A stretch of 64,000 nt of DNA from Glycine soja (lineage: Eukaryota; Streptophyta; Magnoliopsida; Fabales; Fabaceae): the NCBI RefSeq assembly GCF_004193775.1, contig NC_041018.1, positions 35,470,913 to 35,534,912 of the forward strand. Reading direction: 5' to 3'. Position numbers and translations under genes: made by a program. This document shows, piece by piece, positions 10,140 through 22,396 of the stretch. Every line of letters starts with the position of its first letter. Positions within the stretch are counted from its first letter, which is position 1. Under the pieces are notes generated by a model. The model made no database searches, was not told where the DNA came from, and worked only from the letters and a program-made list of their open reading frames with translations.

Positions 10140-12195
10140 TTTTTACGGCACCCCCACCAACGTGCAAGACGAGTAATCTCTGATTGAACAGTCTTGGAAG
10201 TCAACACTCAAGAGCGCAGGTCGCTTGAGCAAATAGACCAATGGCTTGCACCCACATTCCGGTGAAAGTTGAATAAGCAAACATGCGTTTGTGAGAGGAT
10301 GAGGGACAAGGATGTCCATTTTATCCATATCATTTAGCATTGTAACTGTGGTTTATAATAATGACATAAACTTGAAAATCCTGATGAGTCATAACAACAG
10401 CTTCCAGAATTGCCCCATGTATGGTGTTGCTTGTCAATGTTATGATTCAACAAGCGATTCTCCTCAAATTTCAGCCAGCCTGTATCAATTAGACTTCACA
10501 CTTTATGCTTCGGGGTCATACAATGCTCAATGGAATGCCCCAGGGCTCCTCCACAATAAGCACACGTTGCGTTCGAGTCGTATCCTCAGAAAAATGGAGG
10601 TTGAGGAACCTTGGTTGGGGTTATGGCTACCATTGAATTATTGAGTGGATATGGGATCAAGTTTAGCATATGACAACGGAATTTGGGGTGAACCCTACAG
10701 GCTTTTTGCTGCAAAATTCCTTTTTGTTGGTGTTTTTTTGGTTTGTGCTAAAGGTGGTCTTCGTCATTCGAAGTGCGGTAGACAGGCTTTGTGGTTGATT
10801 TAGGGATGGCCTTTGTGGATAACTGGGTGGTGGGTAAGGAGGAGGTTTGTTATTGACTGAGTAATGACATTGTTGGGTTTGGTGGGAAACTTGGCCGTAT
10901 AGGAATGGCAGTCACAGCATGGGTTTCTCCCTCTTTCTCACCCTCTTTATTTGCCCCAGTTTTCTCAGTCGTCCTAGTAGGATGATCAAATTTGCCTCTT
11001 TTCGGACCCACATCGATCCTTTCACTGGCGAAGACCAAATCCGCAAAGCTTTGAGGGTGCGTAGCCCACCATCTTTTCATAGTAGAGTATCGATAATGTG
11101 TCTACCATCACGATCATCGTCTCCCTTTCCATCATTGGGGGTACCACCTGGGCCGCCAGATCCCTCCACCTTTTGGGCGTGTTCTTTGAAAGATCCGTCC
11201 CCCTTTTTGCAAATGTTCTGTAGTTGCATCCTATCCGGAACCATATCAAAATTGTACTGATACTGCCTAACAAAGGCAACCATTAGGTCCTTCCAAGAAT
11301 GGACTCGGGAAGATTCCAAGTTAGTGTACCAGGTAACAGCTACCCCAGTAAGACTTTCTTGGAAGGAATGTATTAGCAATTCCTCATCTTTTGCGTATTC
11401 CCCCATCTTCTGACAATACATCTTTAGATGGTTCTTGAGACAAGTAGTCCCCTTGTACTTGTCAAGGTCCAGCACCTTGAACTTGGGAGGGGTGATGATA
11501 TTGGGTTCTAGGAACAACTCTTTTAGGTTAGCAAAGGCATAATCTTCACCTCCTTCAATGGCCTTGAGCCTTTCCTCTAGATGATCCAACTTTCCCATTT
11601 CTGCCATAGCATGAGGGTTTTTACTTGTCGTGGAATGCAAGAGGTGTAGTTGTGGGTGATACTGAGGGCCTTCCAAAGGGTTTTGTAGGGGTATACCACC
11701 AACTGCTTGCCCTTCCGTGGCATATCCGAGGCAAGGCTCAAAGTCGGCTAGATTGTGGTGGGGAATTTCATGTGTCCCCCCCACGGTTTAAGAGACATGT
11801 GCATGATCAGTTTGGGATTGTTGGCTCTCAATGGGTATAGGAGTGGAGTTATTGACATTCTTATTGGGAGTGTACGCCACTTTGGGTGGCGTATAGTTGA
11901 GAGGCAAGCCATATGGCGGGAAGGCGTGCTCATTTTGAATTTGTATATTATGGGGGCTGCCCGTACTTCCCAAATCTTTGCCTACCATATCTGAGGTTGG
12001 ATGATTCATTTGGTTGATGCCGGATGGGGACATCAGGTTCACCTTAGCAACAACGCTGGTAGCGGCAATTGCAACCGCATTGGCTTCCATTATCTTCTTC
12101 ACGCTCATCATGGCCTCCATCATTGTGGCCATTTTCTCTTTAATGGCCTCCATGTCGGCCTTCATCTTCTCTTGTATCTCCTCTACTTCACCCAT
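10140..12195 (-). pseudogene. gag: Retrotransposon gag polyprotein (broken)
   Basis: Capsid/nucleocapsid precursor of the gypsy element. From a start near 12195 (MGEVEEIQEKM) there is a coiled-coil amino region, then a retrotransposon gag domain (about 11500-11080) with TWYTNLESSRVHSWKDL and FVRQYQYNFDMVPDR. The domain continues in another frame as RWRDLAAQVVPPMMERE, so there is a frameshift near 11190. A zinc-knuckle-like CAYCGGALGHSIEHC is at about 10510-10560. An in-frame TAA lies at 11788-11790 and a further stop follows the knuckle. No protease or polymerase follows. The product would package RNA if intact; this copy cannot make it. Confidence 0.85.
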
Positions 12196-13381
12196 TACTC
12201 TAGCTCTAGCACAAGTTCGGTGAGGACGCCGTAAAGCATGTTTTTTTTTTATAACAATGATTAAGTTCATTTTATTTTATTTTATTTTATTTTTCAAGGA
12301 AAGAATGGAATGAGCAATGCAACCAATGAAAAGCATGGATGTATGCGAATGATGTACAGTTGAAGATTGCGAATTTTTACGCAGGATATGGGGTTGAATC
12401 AATTTAGATTTTCAACATGGTCCATGACATCTTTGTCAAGGTGAAACTGGAAGTAATAAGGACATCAACAATCCTAAATATGTTTGGCAGTAGACGAAGC
12501 AGTGATGTGACTCGATTCATCTTTTTCCCCAATTTTGCAAGACGGTTACTTCCATATTTCAACTTGACTTGATGAACCTTTTTATAAAAGCATGAGCTTG
12601 GTTCAACCCTATAATCCAAAGAAATGGCAATTCTGATCGCCAATACTTCAACAACATCTCATAGGGATGAATGACTCGGGCATACTTTAAGCTATGCATG
12701 GAAAATGTAATTATGAAATTGAGATGCCCGAAGAAACACCATTTCCTAGTTAACCATGCATTAGGTACCATGTTCAATTATTTTGTTTTGTTGTTGTGTG
12801 TTTTTTTTTTTTTTTTAGAAATGGGTTTATGATCCCAACATGGTTGGCTCATGGTGCCTAACACATGCAACTAAGAATGTAGTGTGAAGTTTCACGCTTC
12901 CCCTTTTTTGTTTTTGTAGAGGAAAACACAAGGATGAGCAAACATGAAAACAAATGGTATGCAATTTTGCAGATCAAAAAGTTTGTTGAACGCATATGCA
13001 TGATGATGCCATGACTCATGCAAAATGTGAGGCTGGAATATGATAACGGACAAATGCAGGAACGATATGTTCATTATGATGTTATGAAGAGATGCTTATG
13101 CGATGCATGATATGAATGCATTTTACGGACACGAGAGCCCGGAAAATTATCTCTTCTTACTTGCGCATTTGGGGGCGCAGTGCCCCATGTGTACAATTAA
13201 GAAGGTGATATGGACCTTCCGGCTTCCCGTGACAAAGGACGAGACCAACATACAATGCATGCTAGAGATAAAATGTGGGAGTGACTTGATTCGCACTGAT
13301 TTTTGGAGTAAAAACGTGGGATAAACTCATTTTTTTCAAAAAGTTATAACTAGTCAAGATCTGAGCGACAATACAAACTTC
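12196..13381. other. Spacer between gag and ORF1 of the retrotransposon
   Basis: AT-rich, with a TTTTA-type repeat at 12270-12292. The minus-strand frames here (12404-12643, 12559-12777, 12892-13074) show no family signature. No gene is seen. Confidence 0.5.
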
Positions 13382-15254
13382 CTAGCGGTTTCTAATCATA
13401 TGGTCCATTAAGTCTATCATATGCTGACAATAGCTGAGAAGTCCGTGGATCTCCTCAGGGGCGGAGTAGGTGTCCGCCACTGCTTTGGCCTTGGCTAGCA
13501 ATGGGGGAAGTTCTTGACTCCTGTTCAAAGTAAGAGCAAATCGGTCCGTCCACATTGTTGCCTCTTGGTGCAATGAATCAATTACCCTTTCCCTTGCTTC
13601 CCTTTCTGCTGATATCTTGGCGTACTCATCCTCTAGCCTTTGCTCGTGAGTCGCCGCTAGATTTAGCTTCTCTTTGCACTTATCGATGATGGCCCACATA
13701 TTCCCTTTAGTCTCGCTTAACTGTTGGGACAAATTTATTTTCGACCTAAGGCAAACCTTTAGCTCGTCCTTCAAGATCATGCCTTTGACCCGTGATGATT
13801 CCTTTCACCTCTTCGGAGCTTGAGCTCACTATTGCTGCCCTATAAAGCCCCTCAAAACTTTGCTTTGGTCGTGTTCTTCCTTTCGGGCCTTCTTGGTTTC
13901 TCGTTCCAAAGCTTCAGCTGTGGCCATATTGACGTCCCTTAGTTCATCATACTCTTTTCAGACTTTGATGGCTATGGACTTGAACTTCTCTTCGACTACC
14001 CGGGCTCTTTCAAGCTCTGCCTTTAGGGCTTGTACCTCATCACTTTCTTCCGAAGCTTTAACCTCATCGTCTCTCACAGTCTTTAGATTTGGGAGCCAAT
14101 CCAATCCTTGTGTTCGGACTCTCAGCCACTTATGATAGCCGCCGATGATCCCATTACTGCTTCCCCTAAGCTCTCTGTCCTTTCTTCACGCCGCATCCCA
14201 TGCCTTGCGAACTCCTTGGAGTACCCTTGCGTTTGTGGTCACTGAAACCCCATGCGATGAAAGGCGTGATGCTTTCGTCTGATGGCACTTCTCTCATGGG
14301 GTAGCCAAGCTGTCTTATGGCGAGGATGGGATTATAATTAATACAACCCCTTGTTCCCATCAAGAGAACATTTGGACATCCTTCGCATGAAGATAGAATC
14401 CTGATTCTTCCTTCCTTCTAGCGAGGGAACCAATTAACAGACGCCCCTCCATGCTAGCCAAGAGTTGGTCCCAATTCGCCTTTCCTTTTTCGACGCACGA
14501 GCGGTGACCTTGTAGCGGATAGACGGGCCTACCTTCTTGGAGAAAAGGGTGTGAAACCGGCCACACATAGAGAGCCAGTGCACAACAAAAAATTCTTGCG
14601 TCGTTCTTTTCACATCCCCGGTCGAACGTGTCGTAAATGGCCAAAATGGCGACGACCGGGCTTTCCTTGCCATGATGAAAGGCGAGGAAAGCGTCAATCA
14701 CTGCTAGGTCCACTAACCCTTCCATATTCGGAAAGAGGACAACTCCAAAGATCAAAAGCGCCAAGATGTCAATAAAAGAAAGCCCATTCGCCTTGATTTT
14801 CCAAGGCCTTTGCCCTTTCCTCCAAACACTTCCTTGATACTCCGACTACCCCATTCCTATTTTGCTTTACCTGGTTCAACTCTTGTGCTAAGATTTTCAC
14901 TACCTTGGCAACTCTTGTCGTGGAGGGATAGAACCCAGAGAAAAGATATGGCTTCCTTCCTCCCAGTGGGCATCCCAGGATTTCTTTAAACTCTTTCACA
15001 GTCAGCACTAGCTGGAAGTCCTCGAATGTGAAGCACCTTAGGGGCTGGTCATAATACTGGGAAAGGGATGCAATCGGTTCCATGGAGACTTTTACCCTAG
15101 CTAGGTCCCAAATCTTACCATAGGCTTTGCGGAAGGCTTGCTGTTGAAGTTGACCCATTAATTGCCCCAACTCTCGTAAACTAGTGACCTCTAAGCTCTT
15201 GATTTTGACTTGATAGAACCTCTTTTTAAGCGAAGGCTTTTGACTTGATCCCAT
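13382..15254 (-). pseudogene. ORF1 protein of the Tat/Ogre-like element (broken)
   Basis: Upstream of gag and on the same strand. The amino part (15254-14769, MGSSQKPSLKKRF...) contains FTFEDFQLVLTVKEFKEILGCP, a block I associate with the plant mobile DUF7745-type domain. It continues after a stop and frame change as 14764-14360 (IDAFLAFHHGKESPVVAIL), then 14363-14166 (MMGTRGCINYNPILAIRQL), then a coiled-coil carboxy part ending at 13382 (YCQHMIDLMDHMIRNR). At least three frame changes or stops separate these pieces. Function is unknown even in intact relatives. The position of an extra ORF before gag is typical of Ogre elements. Confidence 0.75.
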
Positions 15255-16102
15255 GTTTTACTAAAGTGAAATAAAATCTAGTCCGAATCAAAACTCCGAC
15301 ATCTATCATGGGTGGAATGGATGAATGCATGAAAAAATGCATATGACACAGATGCAATTTACGAATACGGGAGCCCGAGAAATTGTTTCCTTCTTGGATA
15401 CAATGTTTGGGCAGCATGGCACCCAACGTATGTTTTTTAAGAAGGCGACACGGACCCTTCGTCGGTTTGCTAAAGTGAGGGGATCAAAGACGAAACCCAC
15501 GCATGATGCATATGCGAAAGGCACAACACGGGGATGTACATAGTACGACAATATTCACAAACAAATATAAGCAAAAGGGTATATGATACTTATGCATGGC
15601 AGTGTGAAAAATGGCACGCAGTGTGTTTGCTCCGTGCCCCTATTTAAGGGACCTATACGGGAGAGAGCTAACTAGGCTTTTAGTGATAACCCCCAAGGTA
15701 GTCATATCTCTCTTGATGGTTTCTAGAGGTATCATCCCCTTCGAAGAACATACTGCAGCAGTAGGGACTACTAGCAACAATATGTTTTCAAAGAGAAAAA
15801 CTCTAGATGAGGGTTCACTGTAATCAAGCAAGTCAGAGACCTAGCATGATCACGGATTCACCTCTACTCCTTATGTTCCCACGAACCCGGGTATAGGGCC
15901 CTTTTTCAACTCACCGTGTGTGCAAATAGTGTTAGTGTTTGTGTGCATCAAATGAATAAATATTTACCTCATGCATACAAAAAAAATGCACTAAAAGCAT
16001 CAAAGAGTTATATATACAAGAACATAATAAGGGGAAGCCAACAAAGGAGTAAGTCATGGCAAAATTTGCACAAGATTAAATGGCCTAACTCTCTAAAAAC
16101 AG
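15255..16102. other. 5' leader region of the retrotransposon
   Basis: Between ORF1 and the primer binding site. Short frames occur on both strands, but none has a recognisable domain. No further structure was recognised. Confidence 0.5.
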
Positions 16103-16120
16103 TCCCCAGTGGAGTCGCCA
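16103..16120 (-). other. Primer binding site (tRNA-Arg type)
   Basis: The minus strand reads TGGCGACTCCACTGGGGA two bases after the LTR end. This is complementary to a tRNA 3' end ending in CCA. Ogre elements are reported to use tRNA-Arg; the exact tRNA was not checked. The site fixes the right-hand LTR as the 5' LTR. Confidence 0.8.
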
Positions 16121-16122
16121 AC

Positions 16123-16244
16123 TGTCGCAACCTACCCTTCGGCGGGAGGGCGACGCGTGACTCGCGGGATGCGTGTTCCACGAAAGGAATACACGCGGAG
16201 TCGCCACCAACGTTTATTTGAGGAAAACGTCGGAAAAACCGGAA
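16123..16244 (-). repeat. Truncated 5' LTR
   Basis: Only about 120 bases of the LTR's inner end remain. The LTR match runs through GGAA (16241-16244) and then switches to the flank sequence otherwise found at 441. GGAA is common to both partners, so the junction has 4-base microhomology. The truncation removes the promoter of this copy. Confidence 0.9.
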
Positions 16245-17209
16245 GCTAATTGCAGGAGAAAAAGGAACCGAAAAAAGGAAAGTGATTCATAAAGAAAAGT
16301 TAAGGATCGTTTGAGTAATTGAGAGGGACCAATAGCAATACAAATTGAGACATGATGATGATTATATGTCGTGTGCTGACCCATATGCCATTTTGAGTTT
16401 GTCCTGTGCCAATGCCAAAACAAACTTAAAAAAGATAGCATATAACCCTACAAAACTTGTGTACCCACTCAATAGGGAATAATTAATAAGAATTTCATAA
16501 GAGACCCTTTAACTTGATGTACTCCTTGATATACCAAATATAATTTTACCACAAGTATATGAGGTTGTTCTAGGAAAAACATTTGATATCTGTTTGGTAA
16601 GGATAAAAGAAATTTAGTGCATGAGAATAAAGAGGGAAGAGAGAAATAAAGAAGATAACAATAAGTGAAAAATAAGATGAATTTTAGGAGTATTTAGTTT
16701 GAGTGGAAACTGATTATGTTGCCTTAAAAAAACTGATTATGTTTTTTTAAAATCCATTCTTACAATTTTAAACCACCATTAACACTAAAACTACCAATAA
16801 TATTTTCAATCAGTTTAACAACCAAGAATAAAGCCACCATAAAATGTGCAAAAGGCATGTTCTCTTTTGTATATATAGTGCTCGCACCTTTCATATTCTT
16901 AACAAAGTTAACTTGAACACAAGCCGACGTTTTAGGAGTTAAGTAGGAGCTAGATTTATTGTCCTAATATAGGTATGGGGTGGCTTCCCCTTTCCATAAC
17001 TCATGCAGCCATATATTTGTAAATCTAATTAATTGCATTAACAACTATTCCAACCCAGCCATTACAACTGAGATGAATTTCAGATTTCCATCATGCAGTA
17101 TATATATAAGTTGAGAAAACTATATTTGTTCAAATTATTTTGTGATTCCTTCATCTTTCCAACTCTGGTCCTCATGTTGTTTCCCATCATGTTGTTTTAT
17201 TCTTCATGT

Positions 17210-17271
<62 letters not shown>

Positions 17272-17325
17272 GGAACCAAAGTCACGAATAGATAAATATA
17301 AAATCCAACAGTCATCTCAACCTGT
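16241..17325. repeat. Duplicated flanking segment, copy 2
   Basis: Copy of 441-1513, including the terminal CCTGT at 17321-17325. The CA microsatellite here (17211-17267) is longer. Its presence between two LTR pieces shows a rearrangement after the element had already inserted. Confidence 0.92.
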
Positions 17326-18987
17326 TGTCGCAACCTACCCTTCGGCGGGAGGGCGACGCGTGACTCGCAGGATGCGTGTTCCACGAAAGGAATACGCGCG
17401 GAGTCGCCACCAACGTTTATTTGAGGAAAACGTCGGAAAAACCGGAAAAGATGCGATCTACGAACTCTTAAGTGAAAGGTTCGGGAGTTGTATTTACGCG
17501 CGGGGAAGGTATTAGCACCCCACACGTCCGTCCCAAGGGACGGCAGCCTTTAATCGAATGTGCAAACATGACTTTGATTTTTACGTTCCCTTTTATGTCC
17601 TTATATCCTTTTTATATTTTTCCTTTTTTGTGGTCGACAAAGGTGTTTTCCTTTGCTCCTACGTATTCCTCAATTTGGGATGAGAAAATCAGACCTACGT
17701 AGTTCTTTCTTATCAAGTGATTCTTTTTACTTTAAGAGGTGATCATTTTAAGGCGTTGGACCTTAAAAATGATCCATTTTACTTAGTGAGAAAATGAAAT
17801 AACAAACTTCGAAAGCCTATTTTTATGGACGAGCTTGACTAGGCGAGTTGATTTTAGCCTTAGTTTCACTTTAGTTATTAATCAATTCGATTAAGAATGA
17901 GAAATCCCAAAGAGAAAACGTCCGATTGATTTTCCGCTTTATTTTACTAAAAGATGCTTTTTTTTTATTATTATTATATTATTTTTACCTCTTTTTTTAT
18001 TTCCAACGTGGTTACGGCACGACCGAACGGTCGGAATTCATTTTAACCGAAGTTAACGGATAATACAATTCAAACGTTCGGTGGAAATTTATTTTATTTT
18101 TAAGTTAAGCGAGAAATGACTTAAGTAAAATGGCTTAAGCATGTCAAGAGGGGGTATAAAAAGTAAACAAAACGAGAATAAAAATGCACGAAACACAATG
18201 TGGACCACTACGGGTACATAGAATGAATCGAAAAGCTTGGTTCGAGGTACTTACCTGTTGAAGATCGAAGAACGATGAAGAACGAATGAAGAACGTCGAA
18301 GAACGGTCGAAACCTTCGCGAAATTCTTCACGGAAAATGTTACGGAAACGTTTCGGAAGCGCCTCGGCTTAGATTTTCTTCACGGAAACAATTTTTCCAA
18401 GCAAATTCGAAAGAGAGAGAAGTGCCTAAGGGGCTGAACCCTTTTCTTCTTCACTTCCTCCCCTGTTTATAGCAAAATAGGGGAGGTGGTTGCCGCCCAG
18501 CTCGCCCAGGCGAGCTCAGCTCGCCCAGGCGAGCCAGGTTGCTTCCTCCAGAAGCAACAGCCTTCTGGAGGAATATTCTGGAGGGCCCAAGTGGGCCTGG
18601 GTGCTATTTGCACCCCCATTTTTACTAAGTATACCCCCTCTGCTGTTTTTTGGTGATTCTTTTTTCGTAAAGTTACGGAAACTTACGAATTTCGTAACGA
18701 TACTTATTTTCTTTCCGTAATGTTACGGAACCTTGCGGATTACATAATCATCCCCCTTTTGACTTACGGAATGTTACGGAACCTCACTTAATTATGCAAC
18801 GATGCTTCCATTTGATTTCTGGTGTGTCACGGAAACTTACGGATTGTGCATCAATATTTTTTTGGTTTTTCGGCATGTCCTGGAATTTCATAAATTGCCT
18901 AATGATGGATGCCAAGCACCTCACAAGGACCAAAGAAAGGTCGCATGTCATCAAGCAAAGGTCCCCAGACGAAATTAGGGTATGACA
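17326..18987 (-). repeat. Solo LTR of the same gypsy element
   Basis: 1,662 bases with the same ends as 1514-3157. It is followed directly by the target duplication CCTGT (18988-18992) and unrelated DNA, with no internal region. It differs from the 3' LTR by about ten substitutions and by a duplicated CAGCTCGCCCAGGCGAG unit near 18500. At several variable sites it agrees with the truncated 5' LTR, fitting a recombinant origin. Confidence 0.93.
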
Positions 18988-18992
18988 CCTGT

Positions 18993-20871
18993 GATGACAT
19001 TAAACAATGTTAATCAGCAGCCTAAAATATCAACTAGCTAGCAAATGACAACATCAACATTGAACAATTGAATTTCTAATGAGAAACAATGAAAAGGCTT
19101 CCAAAATTGGATTACAAAAGGCTTAAACCTGCCGAGAAAGATGATCATTAATTAGTACTAATTACTAAACATGCTAGAGGTATATATAGACAGAAATATC
19201 CCAAGCAACAATTCTAGTAAAATTAAACTGGCCCAGTAATATTATTTACTAGTATTAATGTAATGCAGGCTATATATACATACATATAGCCAAACCAAGT
19301 ATTAACCCAAATTTGCAGAAAAAGCAAACATGGATCCGTTAACTGATGATTGATGTCAGTGGTAAGCAGGAACAACATTGGCTCCAACAAAGCATGTCCT
19401 TTATTGGACGAAGGATTTGATGTTCATCTTGTTCTTTGAATCCCCATTGGCTGCCTTTGTGATTATGGGATTTCTCATGGACCTATTTGGTTTTGGGTTT
19501 ACTTCCCTACTGGGGTTATTGTGGGTTGTGTATTAAAATTTCAGTGTGACCCTTTTGTAGTGTTGCTTTAATAATAAAATAATGCCTGGTAGAACATTAA
19601 ATTTCCAATTTTTGGTCCCCACCTTGAGGTTGCTTTCACTTCACCAACGGTTGCCTTCTCTACCCATCTCTTGTTTTTGTCATAGTGCATTTTGAACCAT
19701 TAGAAGCTAAGTGGTGCCTGAATAATTTATGTATGATTTTGGTTAACTAATTTTCATACTAACTTTCAGTTTTAGAGATCGTTACTTCTATTTGTGAAAA
19801 ATCTAAACCATTAATTTTAGTTTGTCATGTTATAATCATTTTCTTTTCGTACGTGATATGTAAACATTGGTCTTATGGGTAGAAAAGGAAAATTATTGTA
19901 TATTGCCGACCAATGGGTTCAAATGTAAAGGACAGTTAGTTTAATCATATTGTTAATTTTACGAAGCAGTATCTACAAAGTTAACTGCTTAACTAGGATT
20001 TCCACGCATGAAAGGGCAATTTTGATATCTGCAGATAGATTTGAACCCCGGGTGTTGACATTTTAGGAATCAGTCCAAAGAATAGTTCACCATAATTTTT
20101 TTTTATATTTTTTGGGCCAGTAATGATTTCTTTTATACTAAAACAATAAATTACAACCAATAAAAGTTTAGTATAATATAATGGACTAGTTTTAACGTAT
20201 TGACAAGTCAAGGTTTGAATTTCCATTAAGCACATTTAGACATTCACATTCTAGGAGCTACCTATAGTCTATCTTATCATGTAAATTAACAAGGGAAAAT
20301 GGGGGACAAAGGCATAAACATAACAAACTATATGTTCTACTATACAATAAGACAAACATGCTTCCCTCTCCTGCATTTGTTGACAAAACTAGTAGGATAG
20401 CAAGAACATGTAGCATCAAGGTCTACGAACCGTATTGACAAGTGTTCACATTTGTTGTATGCTCCATAAAAGATTAGAATTACATCATGAGTACACTGTT
20501 ACTGCAGGGCTGCACATGCAACATTCTGCAGCTTTATCACCACTTTTTCTCTGCTTTATCATACTAAATTAAGTCATGTGTAACAAACTGAAATTATATA
20601 GCTGAATGTAACCAATGTTACGAAAATGATTGAATCATGCACCCATTGTATGAAAAGTTTACATTTGACAATAAATGGATTGGGAATAATGCCTCTAGTC
20701 TCAAACTTAATGTGGTTACTTGAAAAGCCATATGCAGATGTATTTGTGGATGACAAATACATGTGTTATCTGTGTGATTGAATTATTTTTCGTTACACAA
20801 CTCTACTTCTACTGTGGTCTTAAAAGCTTTGTATTGTTTGTAGGTAGTACTGTTAAACCGTGTACTATCTG
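18993..20871. other. Flanking DNA without recognisable gene
   Basis: AT-rich unique sequence. Short frames such as 19993-20235 and 20574-20762 (minus) show no domain. It may be part of the 5' region of CACTA-A, whose left end I could not find. Confidence 0.5.
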
Positions 20872-20876
20872 TTAAG

Positions 20877-21770
20877 TGATGGAAGCTTGCTTGTGGAGCT
20901 TCTATGGAGGCTGGATCTTTGAGCTTCAATGAGGTCCTTCAATGGTGATTTTCCACCATGGAGATGCAGCGGAAGGCAAAGGAGAAAAGGAGAGGGAGGA
21001 ACCATCCACTAGGGAATAAGCCATGGAAGAAGGAGCTTCACCACCTAGAATGTGCCTTGGATAAGAAGCTTAAAGATGATTCTTTAATGGAGGAAAAGAA
21101 AGAGAGAAGGGGGGAGCACAAAATTGAAGGAATAAAAGAGGGAGAGAAGTGGAACTTTGAAGTATGTCTCATAAGACTTTCATTCATCAAAGTTACAATA
21201 AGTGCTACACATGCTTCTATTTATAGACTAGGTAGCTTCCTTGAGAAGCTTTCTTGAGAAAACTTCCTTGAGAAGCTTCTTTGAGAAAACTTCCTTGAGA
21301 AGCTAGAGCTTAGCTACACACACCCCTCTAATAACTAAGCTCACCTCCTTGAGAAGATTCCTAAAGAAGCTAGAGCTTAGCTACACACACCTCTCTAATA
21401 GCTAAGCTTACCTCATTGAGATGAGAAGCTAGAGCTTAGCTACACACCCCCTATAATAGCTAAGCTCACCCCCATGCCAAAAATACATGAAAATACAAAA
21501 AAAAAAAGTCCCTACTACAAAGACTACTCAAAATGCCCTGAAATAGAAGGCTAAAACCCTATATTACTAGAATGGCCAAAATACAAGGCCCAAAAGAAGG
21601 AAAAACATATCCTAATATTTACAAAGAAAAGTGGACCCAACCATGGCCCATGGGCTCAAAAATCTACCCTGAGGCTCATGAGGACCCCAGGGCCTTCTTT
21701 AGCATCTCTAGCCCAATCCTCTTGGAGTCTTCTATCCAATACCCTTGGGGGGGGGGGTAGGATTGCATCA
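20877..21770 (-). repeat. Solo LTR of an unidentified retrotransposon
   Basis: 894 bases with ends TGATG...CATCA and the 5-base target duplication TTAAG on both sides (20872-20876, 21771-21775). The minus strand has CTATAAATAG (near 21215-21225), suggesting minus orientation. Inside, a unit containing GAAGCTAGAGCTTAGCTACA is repeated three times (21300-21465), and there is a run of 11 G at 21747-21757. The plus frame at 20958-21257 is lysine-rich and not recognised; I do not call it a gene. Confidence 0.85.
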
Positions 21771-21959
21771 TTAAGGATAGCAATAAAGTTCAAACAACTT
21801 CACTGAACATACAGTCATCCATTGATCTCCAGCTTGACCGTAAACAAACCTTTCGTTAGTAGCATCTTTCGAGGTATGTATGTCATTCTTACACTTATGT
21901 CGTTAAGTATTATAGGAAATGGTTGACATGTAACTATTGTTTAGTATTACATTCTAGTT

Positions 21960-22396
21960 CATTGAGTGAGCCATAGTTCCCCATTTGAGATTCAATACAA
22001 CAATTAATACGGACAGTTTGGATTAATTGTTGTATTGAATCTTGAATTGTTCGTTAGGACAGTTTGAGAAGACTAATTATTTTTACTTCATTTTCAGTTA
22101 TAAGTTGAGTATGTTGTGTTATTTTTGACTAAATTTCGGACAATACATCTTGCTTTGTTCTCTGGGTGCATACATGATCGGGGTGAATTGATGTCACTGC
22201 TTTCATGTCTTGTACTTGGAGACCAAAGCAAAATGCTGCTGAAATTTTGTCAAATTTAACATAATTGTCTTAACTTGTTTGTTTGAATGAAGTAAAAAAT
22301 TGTCATCCTAAATGGGGTAAGGTCACACCTTTTTATGAAAAAAGAGAGGTTTTCATACATATCAGATAATGTATCTTGTATGACAGTACACCAAAT
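21960..22396 (+). promoter_or_regulatory. 5' leader of the CACTA-A transposase gene
   Basis: Conserved with the region upstream of the CACTA-C transposase (about 62785-63205). Shared landmarks include GGACAGTTTG, CTAAATTTCGG, GTACTTGGAGACCAA and CAAAATGCTGC. Similarity upstream of the start codon suggests a shared promoter or leader, possibly with an untranslated first exon. No TATA box is assigned. Confidence 0.6.

Larger units (their letters stand above)
1514..16244 (-). mobile_element. Non-autonomous Ty3/gypsy (Tat/Ogre-like) LTR retrotransposon
   Basis: The element reads on the minus strand: truncated 5' LTR on the right (16123-16244), PBS (16103-16120), ORF1 relic, gag relic, a long repeat-rich 3' region, polypurine tract (3158-3170) and full 3' LTR (1514-3157). 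No reverse transcriptase, RNase H or integrase motif is visible anywhere between gag and the 3' LTR. The extra ORF1 before gag, a PBS fitting an arginine tRNA end, and tandem repeats in the 3' region are Tat/Ogre traits. It resembles the soybean autonomous/non-autonomous SARE/SNRE partnership from memory, without comparison. A solo LTR is nested inside at 8925-9960. Confidence 0.85.

Noticed and set aside
13860..14135. Serine-rich plus-strand frame.
   Set aside because: Antisense to the coiled-coil part of the ORF1 relic.
20958..21257. Lysine-rich 99-residue plus-strand frame.
   Set aside because: It lies entirely within the solo LTR 20877-21770 and has no recognised motif.
18993..22396. Search for the left CACTA-A terminus (CACTACTACAAAA) and AAGACGGTT repeats.
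   Set aside because: Neither was found by eye, so no left boundary is claimed.
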